A DNA stretch of 37,174 nucleotides, from the NCBI GenBank assembly GCA_018711525.1, contig DVIF01000086.1, positions 1-37,174 on the forward strand, read 5' to 3'. Every line of letters begins with the position of its first letter. The first letter of the stretch is position 1. The position numbers and the translations under genes were made by a program. This DNA comes from Candidatus Ornithospirochaeta stercorigallinarum. Its GTDB lineage: Bacteria > Spirochaetota > Spirochaetia > Sphaerochaetales > Sphaerochaetaceae. The notes beneath the pieces were generated by a model. That model had not been told where the DNA came from. It did no database searches and was given only the letters and a program-made list of their open reading frames with translations. Positions 32,245-37,174 of the stretch are shown piece after piece.

Positions 32245-32649
32245 TCACTCGATATATTCGAGAAGCACTTGAACCTCTGAATCAGGACGCTCAGGAAGCA
32301 ATCCGTATGACAGATTGGCAGCCTTCCTGCTAGTGGGAATTTTCAGAAGCTCCTTCTCTTTGATGTAGATGGTCTGGTGATAGAGGTCCTTCCGAATGAC
32401 GTTGTGATAAAGCCAGTCCGTTATCACGACGACGCCAGTGTTGAATGGAATCAGATACCGTTTGGATATCAGAATCCTCAGGTCGTCATCAGAAGCACCT
32501 GTGACCTTCATGACCCGGCGAGGAGTTATGAAACCGTCATCATCTGCCCTGACAGCCAGATCCACATATAGCATTCTGGCTGAAGTCGGCATCGAGAGGA
32601 ACTTGTCTGAATCGATTATCGACTTGGAAAGCATGCGTTTGTCGGCCAT
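32245..32649 (-). CDS. Phage replisome-organiser-like N-terminal domain protein, probably truncated
   Basis: A 134-residue protein resembling the N-terminal winged-helix domain of phage replisome organisers: MADKRMLSKSIIDSDKFLSM, then LYVDLAVRADDDGFITPRRV, GASDDDLRILISKRYLIPFN, and a WLYHNVIRKDLYHQTIY segment (each a stock piece of the family). Full-length relatives continue with a low-complexity linker and a DnaD-like domain. Here the frame stops, but the next frame runs on for about 44 codons (VTVSLRSRYSIRLIRLIRLI) before its own stop, which suggests a frameshift in the linker. AGGGGG lies 7 nt upstream of the start. It begins 1 bp after the excisionase stop. Likely role: starting replication at the adjacent repeats. 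Confidence 0.7.
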   Translation of the reverse strand: MADKRMLSKSIIDSDKFLSMPTSARMLYVDLAVRADDDGFITPRRVMKVTGASDDDLRILISKRYLIPFNTGVVVITDWLYHNVIRKDLYHQTIYIKEKELLKIPTSRKAANLSYGLLPERPDSEVQVLLEYIE

Positions 32650-32650
32650 A

Positions 32651-32866
32651 TCAGATACCCCCTGAAATCAGCTGAGCCTCATAGCCCTTGCTGTTGTCCG
32701 GATCCGTGGAACAGAGCTTCACATAGTCTTCAAGATCCGAGTCCAGAATGTAGACACGGCCTCCGAACTTGCGCCCTGTGAGTTTCTTCTTGTAGATCTC
32801 CCTGCGAAGCACAGGAACAGAGATGCCAAGCTTCGCAGCCGCTTCATAAATGGAATAAGTAGTCAT
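32651..32866 (-). CDS. Excisionase-like helix-turn-helix protein
   Basis: A 71-residue protein with a MerR/excisionase-type winged helix: YSIYEAAAKLGISVPVLRRE then KLTGRKFGGRVYILDSDLED, the standard HTH_17 layout covering residues 4-50. It starts inside the integrase stop codon (ATGA, 32863-32866). Excisionases bend DNA at attachment sites and favour excision by the integrase; the direct coupling to the integrase gene supports that role. It could also be a small repressor. It is followed after 1 bp by the replisome-organiser-like gene. Confidence 0.8.
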   Translation of the reverse strand: MTTYSIYEAAAKLGISVPVLRREIYKKKLTGRKFGGRVYILDSDLEDYVKLCSTDPDNSKGYEAQLISGGI

Positions 32867-34149
32867 ACGCTACACCTCCTCATGGTCCTTGAGGGCTTCT
32901 TGTATTTCTGAGCCAGGTCAAGAATGTCATGTGACTTGAACCAAGCGACAGATTCTTCGTCAAAGAGCACTTTCTGAGCATCCAGAATCTTCTGATAGTG
33001 GATTGGGAGAACCTGGAAATAGTGCTCAAGGGCAACGTTCTCGCTAGTCCAGCCGAGTATTCCACGACGGATATCACTTGAGAGCGTTCCAGTCATCATC
33101 GAGTTGAACATCTTCCTCAGTGAGTGGAAGTCGATTCCTGCGGCCTGAACTGCTTCAGGTGAGGTTCCCATGACCTCAGCAAGTTCGTTGCGGAAATGTT
33201 CGAGATTCTTATCGATTGAGATAGGTTTCTTGCCTTGAGTGTTTGAAAAGCAGAGATCCGTATTGCTGAGCAGAAAGACAGGTTGGATGAACTCATATAC
33301 CCAGCGAGGGAGAACAGTCAGCCGTTCACGGCCATTCTTAGGGCTTTTCTCCACATTCCTGTTTGTCAGGCTATGGCGGATATGAAGCACAACACAGTCT
33401 TCGATGCCCTCATGTCCATAGTAGGTTTCAAAGTCATTCTTCTTGAGGGCCCTGATCTCTGAGACACGCATACCGGTGAAGAAACAGACCATGGCCACAG
33501 CATGGTTGATTGGATTCTTCCACCCTTTTAGAAGCATCTTGCGATAATCCTGGATGTTGCCCGGGATACGGTTCTTTCTGGGCTTGGGACGGGCCATCTT
33601 GAATGTTGAATCAAATGGGGTGCGCAGCATCCAGCCGACCTCAACGCAATAGTTGAAAAACTCCTTGGCTTCATCGATGCAGTAATGTACAGACCTATCG
33701 GATAGTCCCTTTTTCTGCAGATTGAGCTTGTATGCGGTGACATCCTCGACCGCCAATGATGATAGTCGCTTTTTCCCGAGATACGGAATCAAGTGATTCC
33801 TGAAGCGAGCAGACACCTGTTCTATTGAATGAACCTGACATGTCTCACTCCGCCCCGTCTCCCTTCTTTTGATGAAGATCTCGCAAGCCTGAGCAACTGT
33901 GACGGGAACCTCTGACACCTTCTCTTTCTGTTCTGGCGTCATTGCCAGAGTCCTCATGTAATTGTCAAAGAGCTCTCTGGCAATAATTCCTGCATCATTA
34001 CGGCTAGCATGAAAAATAATCCTTTTGAATCCATATGCGTAATGATCGTCACGTATAGAGAGAATGTAGGAATCCTTCCCTCTTTTGTCCTTCGTAAAGA
34101 AATAAGACTCTTCTTTGCGTGGTCGTGCCATGATAACTCCAGTATTCAT
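32863..34149 (-). CDS. Tyrosine recombinase (phage/ICE-type integrase)
   Basis: A 428-residue site-specific recombinase. An N-terminal arm-binding region (7-60) and a SAM-like core-binding domain (about 82-175) precede the catalytic domain. Catalytic residues are R228 (TGMRVSEI), a lysine near 268-271, H342 and R345 (FHSLRKMF), W367 (LGWTSENVALEHY, in place of the more usual His) and the nucleophile Y377. Two starts each have GGAG at 5 nt: ATG 34149 and ATG 34131; I use the longer. Integrase, excisionase and replication-like genes form one coupled operon. Its likely attachment site is tRNA-Ala, 2.6 kb beyond its 3' end. Confidence 0.92.
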   Translation of the reverse strand: MNTGVIMARPRKEESYFFTKDKRGKDSYILSIRDDHYAYGFKRIIFHASRNDAGIIARELFDNYMRTLAMTPEQKEKVSEVPVTVAQACEIFIKRRETGRSETCQVHSIEQVSARFRNHLIPYLGKKRLSSLAVEDVTAYKLNLQKKGLSDRSVHYCIDEAKEFFNYCVEVGWMLRTPFDSTFKMARPKPRKNRIPGNIQDYRKMLLKGWKNPINHAVAMVCFFTGMRVSEIRALKKNDFETYYGHEGIEDCVVLHIRHSLTNRNVEKSPKNGRERLTVLPRWVYEFIQPVFLLSNTDLCFSNTQGKKPISIDKNLEHFRNELAEVMGTSPEAVQAAGIDFHSLRKMFNSMMTGTLSSDIRRGILGWTSENVALEHYFQVLPIHYQKILDAQKVLFDEESVAWFKSHDILDLAQKYKKPSRTMRRCSV

Positions 34150-34217
34150 TTCAACTCCTTTAGTATCAGGGTTGATTTACAAATACAAAACTAATGCATG
34201 TGCTGCAAGCTGTCAAT

Positions 34218-34294
34218 ACAGAACCATATATTGTGGAGTTATTTTGAATTTCTCTTTTGAAAACAGAACCGTATATTAAGGTGTCTTTTTGAAA
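34218..34294. promoter_or_regulatory. Two direct repeats between integrase and HTH regulator, candidate operators
   Basis: Two 31-bp copies at 34218-34248 and 34264-34294, 46 bp apart, agree at 25 positions. Both begin ACAGAACC, continue [A/G]TATATT and end TTTTGAA. Each contains a CC-N9-GG near-palindrome and a TATATT that could be a -10 box. They lie in the gap between divergent genes, as expected for a lysogeny-type switch. Confidence 0.65.
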
Positions 34295-34345
34295 ATGAGG
34301 TTCTTTTTTCTTCTCTTTTTTTCCAAAAGTGTGCAAACTTATTTT

Positions 34346-35416
34346 ATGGGAATTGCAACGGATTTTCCAAAACTTGCAGCAGATACAATCCTCAACAGAA
34401 TCGACAAGCAGCGTGAATTCTTACATTTATCGCGCAATGATGTTGCATCTGTTGCAGGAATCAATCAGCTATCTTTCATCAACAACTTCAAGAAGCACAA
34501 GATTCCAAAATTCAATGACCTTTACAGAATCTCGAATGCTCTCGGTATCACATTTGATACTCTGGTTGCAGAAAAGGAACCGGAATATCTTACTGACAAG
34601 AATAATGTCATCTATTGGACGACACTGACAGAAAAAGATACTTTGCCAAACAGTCAGCTTATGCAGAATTCCGACAAGAATGCAATTGTCAGAGCATTCA
34701 ACTCACTCTCTGAAGGACTTGATGCCGGTAACTTGATTAGGAATCCCGAGACAGCTGGCACTTCCGATGAATACAGATTCTGTATTTTTTATGAGTTCCT
34801 GCGTGCAGAAGAAGTTGATGGGCTCTTTCTGATGAGCGAAATCATTCATGTTCTTAATAAGGCATTTGGAGTGGAGGACTTCCAGATATCAACATTCAGT
34901 CTACAAATGGCTTTTTATGAAATGGCAAACAGCCTTTGGCTCCACTCATACCTTCCTGTAGCTTCAATCTGGCAAACAATTGACGATAAGATTTCCTCCA
35001 GATATGACTTTAAAAGCAATTTCTACAAAGATTCAGGCATCAGCAGCAGGTCTTATTCTGAATATCAGGATGCCACGACAACAATGGCTAGTCCTTCCAC
35101 TGATACGATGCTGAAGATACTGAAACTTCTCGATATTGATAACGTCGATGAAGCTATAAGATCTAGAATTCCGGAGACATTTGATGCTCCTTCATTAAGC
35201 AACATCAGTTTCTATGTGAACTACGAACCCATGACTAATGAAACACTGAAGGCAACCCTCAAGACCGTTCCATCTCTTGCTCAGTTCATGAACGGGATTT
35301 TCTCTCTGGGTTTCAAGGATCTTGCAAGGATAAAAAATCTGACAGATGCTGCTGTCAGAAACCCATACAGCAATTTCAACTCCGATAGATCAACAGCTAC
35401 ACGTACCTCAGACTAA
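34346..35416 (+). CDS. XRE/Cro-C1-type helix-turn-helix regulator of the element
   Basis: About 356 residues from ATG 34346. The N-terminal domain has ILNRIDKQREFLHLSRNDVA then SVAGINQLSFINNFKKHKIP and LYRISNALGITFDTL, a Cro/C1-type HTH. A second similar segment, YQDATTTMASPSTDTMLKIL, lies in the middle (around 250-270 from this start), so it may hold two HTH domains. The centre and C-terminus match no family I know. No Shine-Dalgarno precedes this ATG; an upstream TTG near 34289 has AAGGTG in front but would add an odd Phe-rich leader. It diverges from the integrase across paired repeats, which suggests that it controls integrase expression. Confidence 0.7.
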   Translation: MGIATDFPKLAADTILNRIDKQREFLHLSRNDVASVAGINQLSFINNFKKHKIPKFNDLYRISNALGITFDTLVAEKEPEYLTDKNNVIYWTTLTEKDTLPNSQLMQNSDKNAIVRAFNSLSEGLDAGNLIRNPETAGTSDEYRFCIFYEFLRAEEVDGLFLMSEIIHVLNKAFGVEDFQISTFSLQMAFYEMANSLWLHSYLPVASIWQTIDDKISSRYDFKSNFYKDSGISSRSYSEYQDATTTMASPSTDTMLKILKLLDIDNVDEAIRSRIPETFDAPSLSNISFYVNYEPMTNETLKATLKTVPSLAQFMNGIFSLGFKDLARIKNLTDAAVRNPYSNFNSDRSTATRTSD

Positions 35417-35506
35417 GAGCATGAGCCCATATCCACAACGGAGCAGGGAGATAAAGCAGAGCGGATATGTAGGAAGGAATAAAACATTGGCAATAGCCGT
35501 CTACCA

Positions 35507-36916
35507 TCAAACCACTTCCCAGTGGCCATCCTTATCGCTTCCGACTCTTCTGACAACACCTGCTTCACTTAGGCTCTTGAGATAATTCGCTACTGAAGCT
35601 CTTGATATGTTGAACATCTTACTGAGAGTCTCATATGTACATGAAGGATTCTCTTTAAGAACTCCTACAATCTGAATCTTGATTTCAGCACGAGATAGCC
35701 TCTCTGTGCTTTTCGGTCCAGAATCAGATTTAGACTGTAAGTTAGACTGTAAATCCTCGTTGGAATCAATTTTAGACTGTAACTTAGACTGTAAATCGGC
35801 AGATTCTTCATTTTTAGACTGTAAATCATCTTCAAAGCCTGGAACAAATCTGAATACAACCTTGATCATGTCATCATGTATCTCAAAGATGCTCTTGTCA
35901 TAATACTGAAGGATCCTGTTCATGCCGGATCCTAGTTGCTCCACCATTTCAACATCATGGAAGATTCTCATGATTTCCCTATTTCGAGGACGGCTCACGC
36001 CGGAGAAGAAGCGCTCTACAGTCATCCCATCAGGAAGACCTCCATGCGATGTAAGCTCAAGTCTGTCGGAATACACCTCCACAACAGGTGTATAACCTCG
36101 GCTGTAATCGTTGTGGACAAGCATGTTGATTAGAGCCTCCCTTGCTGGAATCGGTTCAAACATCTTCCTTTCAAGCCTTAGCTTCGGAGTTATCTTTGTC
36201 CATGTTCTGTTCTCTACGAGGAGACGGTCAGCAAGTCTGTGCGCCGTTGTAATAAGACAGTTGAAACCGTACTCAGAGCTCTCTACAAGCTCACACTTGT
36301 CAATTCCTGCATACCTGGCGAACTTGAATGTCAGATGATTGTTGTCCGCCATCAGATAGGCAACGAAGTTGTACTTTCCTTCAGGGGTGAGGAAATCAAG
36401 AGTCTCGGCAAAATTGTCATTGAGTGGATGCTTCTTCTCGCTGTAATAGATCTTCAGCTGTTCAAATTTCAAATTCTGGCTTGGGGCTATGATTGTGGCC
36501 AATGTCGTAGGCACCCTTTGGGCGTACATCTCCCTGATCATTCGCTCAGGCATCGGACGACATGAGGAACCTACCCTGTAATAACACCCCTTCGAGCTCA
36601 TCCCGTACTTTGCGATGTAATATGGTCTATCCGATCCAGCAGAGACAATTACCTTCACAAGATGTTTGCCTCCCTCTGTAGCTTCAACTTCGATATCGAA
36701 GAGACCAAGGCATGATGAATGCACATTTTCAGACAGTCGCTGCGCGATACGTTTCTGAACATCATCAGGATCAGGAACTCCATAGACGGTGCCATCATTG
36801 GCCAAGCCGAAGACAAGCTCTCCTCCAAATGTATTCAGAAAGGAAACGACCTCCCTCTCAAGGCCATCAACGTCTTTTGTAAGTTCCCTCTTATATTCAA
36901 TAACTCTTCCTTCCAT
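35507..36916 (-). CDS. AlbA_2/Schlafen-type ATP-binding protein with repeat linker and winged helix
   Basis: A 469-residue protein. The N-terminal AlbA_2 domain (about 1-120) has VIEYKRELTKDVDGLEREVV then SFLNTFGGELVFGLANDG, the family's core. The C-terminal part of the ATPase-like module contains REALINMLVHNDYSRG and LGSGMNRIL (around 255-340), typical of the HATPase_c_4 type. A linker at about 365-400 repeats DLQSK/LQSK five times. A winged-helix domain (TYETLSKMFNISRASVANYL, about 430-465) ends the protein. Such proteins are thought to be regulators or defence-related, but roles are unproven. AGGA lies 8 nt upstream of the start. Confidence 0.85.
   Translation of the reverse strand: MEGRVIEYKRELTKDVDGLEREVVSFLNTFGGELVFGLANDGTVYGVPDPDDVQKRIAQRLSENVHSSCLGLFDIEVEATEGGKHLVKVIVSAGSDRPYYIAKYGMSSKGCYYRVGSSCRPMPERMIREMYAQRVPTTLATIIAPSQNLKFEQLKIYYSEKKHPLNDNFAETLDFLTPEGKYNFVAYLMADNNHLTFKFARYAGIDKCELVESSEYGFNCLITTAHRLADRLLVENRTWTKITPKLRLERKMFEPIPAREALINMLVHNDYSRGYTPVVEVYSDRLELTSHGGLPDGMTVERFFSGVSRPRNREIMRIFHDVEMVEQLGSGMNRILQYYDKSIFEIHDDMIKVVFRFVPGFEDDLQSKNEESADLQSKLQSKIDSNEDLQSNLQSKSDSGPKSTERLSRAEIKIQIVGVLKENPSCTYETLSKMFNISRASVANYLKSLSEAGVVRRVGSDKDGHWEVV
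35730..35824. repeat. Five copies of TTAGACTGTAA inside the AlbA_2 gene
   Basis: Copies start at 35730, 35742, 35772, 35784 and 35814, steps of 12, 30, 12 and 30 bp. All steps are multiples of three, so repeat number can change without shifting the frame. On the coding strand they encode LQSK. Confidence 0.85.
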
Positions 36917-36939
36917 CGCAAATTCCTATTTTAGACACC

Positions 36940-37174
36940 CTACATAAACATGTTTTCATTCCAGACAAGCTTTGAAAGTTCTGCAATCAATGCAGTTCTC
37001 TCTTCTATCTCCTTCTTGGAGAAGCCATGACATGGCTTGAACGGAAGATTGTTTTCTGTAATAAAGGCTTTGAATCGAGGATTATTCTCATATGCTATTT
37101 CGCCCAATGATTCAGAGAGGATATTGCCTTCATGGGAGCAGTATTTAGGCAGTTTCGCCTCATACATCTTGTCA
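36940..37174 (-). CDS. Unknown protein, C-terminal part (runs off the window)
   Basis: The frame is open to the right edge of the window. At least 77 residues are visible, including MYEAKLPKYC near the edge (possibly an internal Met) and a helical, charged end (KKEIEERTALIAELSKLVW). An HGF motif follows a lone Cys (PCHGFSKKE). I do not recognise it. It lies upstream of, and in the same direction as, the AlbA_2 gene with a 23-bp gap, so they may be one operon. The true start is probably outside the window. Confidence 0.5.
   Translation of the reverse strand, partial: DKMYEAKLPKYCSHEGNILSESLGEIAYENNPRFKAFITENNLPFKPCHGFSKKEIEERTALIAELSKLVWNENMFM

Noticed and set aside
35730-35824. CRISPR-like or iteron array
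   Set aside because: The repeats lie in frame within a coding sequence and their spacing is always a multiple of three, so a coding repeat explains them.
30275-37174. Second copy of the tRNA-Ala 3' end marking the other attachment site
   Set aside because: I read the right side for the T-arm and acceptor sequence and did not find it; the other end of the element, if tRNA-Ala is the site, must lie outside the window.

Overview
The window reads as a low-to-mid GC chromosome segment from an anaerobic, probably gut-dwelling bacterium with an outer membrane. I infer a spirochaete of the Sphaerochaetaceae type, at moderate confidence only. The grounds are signal-peptide and lipoprotein genes, a biotin/Na+ oxaloacetate decarboxylase operon next to other anaerobic central metabolism, GTP-type PEP carboxykinase, an archaeal-type aspartate-semialdehyde dehydrogenase, a Y-family polymerase/YolD pair, and very tight gene packing with frequent ATGA and tail-to-tail overlaps. 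No species marker gene is present.

Positions 1-28,200 are mostly core chromosome. In order: the end of a Y-family polymerase with a YolD-like gene; tRNA-Cys; a secreted beta-rich protein; a malate/lactate dehydrogenase; a carbohydrate locus with a divergent unknown protein and a GH36-like protein, followed by gpsA; a frameshifted MATE transporter beside a broken lipoprotein gene; a SIMPL lipoprotein; a Nudix hydrolase translationally coupled to an Mrp-type Fe-S carrier; oadGAB; an esterase coupled to dCMP deaminase; a fused molybdenum hydroxylase; an aldo/keto reductase; a WYL regulator coupled to an RNase D-like exonuclease; PEP carboxykinase; a cyclic-nucleotide-binding protein; a U32 protein; and asd. 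PEP carboxykinase, malate dehydrogenase and oxaloacetate decarboxylase all handle C4 acids, so the region bears on PEP/oxaloacetate/pyruvate exchange with Na+ pumping.

Positions 28,200-37,174 are accessory. A DUF4143 ATPase gene has four 23-bp tandem repeats running into its promoter. tRNA-Ala(GGC) follows. To its right lies a small integrative element, mostly on the minus strand: tyrosine integrase, excisionase-like HTH protein, a replisome-organiser-like protein, an unusual 250-bp repeat region, two small proteins and a serine recombinase. An HTH regulator diverges from the integrase with two direct repeats between them. An AlbA_2/Schlafen-type ATPase gene with an internal repeat and a gene cut by the window edge close the segment.

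The most striking structure is at 32,016-32,238. Five GTWACG motifs (either strand) are spaced exactly 11 bp apart. Next to them are four 9-bp A/T-rich repeats and then two large inverted repeats. All of this lies just downstream of the replisome-organiser-like gene and looks like the element's replication origin. Other points of note are a likely leaderless WYL regulator gene with a perfect palindrome over its -35 region, a two-biotin-domain OadA, a GH36-like protein with both catalytic aspartates replaced by glutamate, and an Mrp protein with a C-terminal cysteine tail like the N-terminal one of NBP35.
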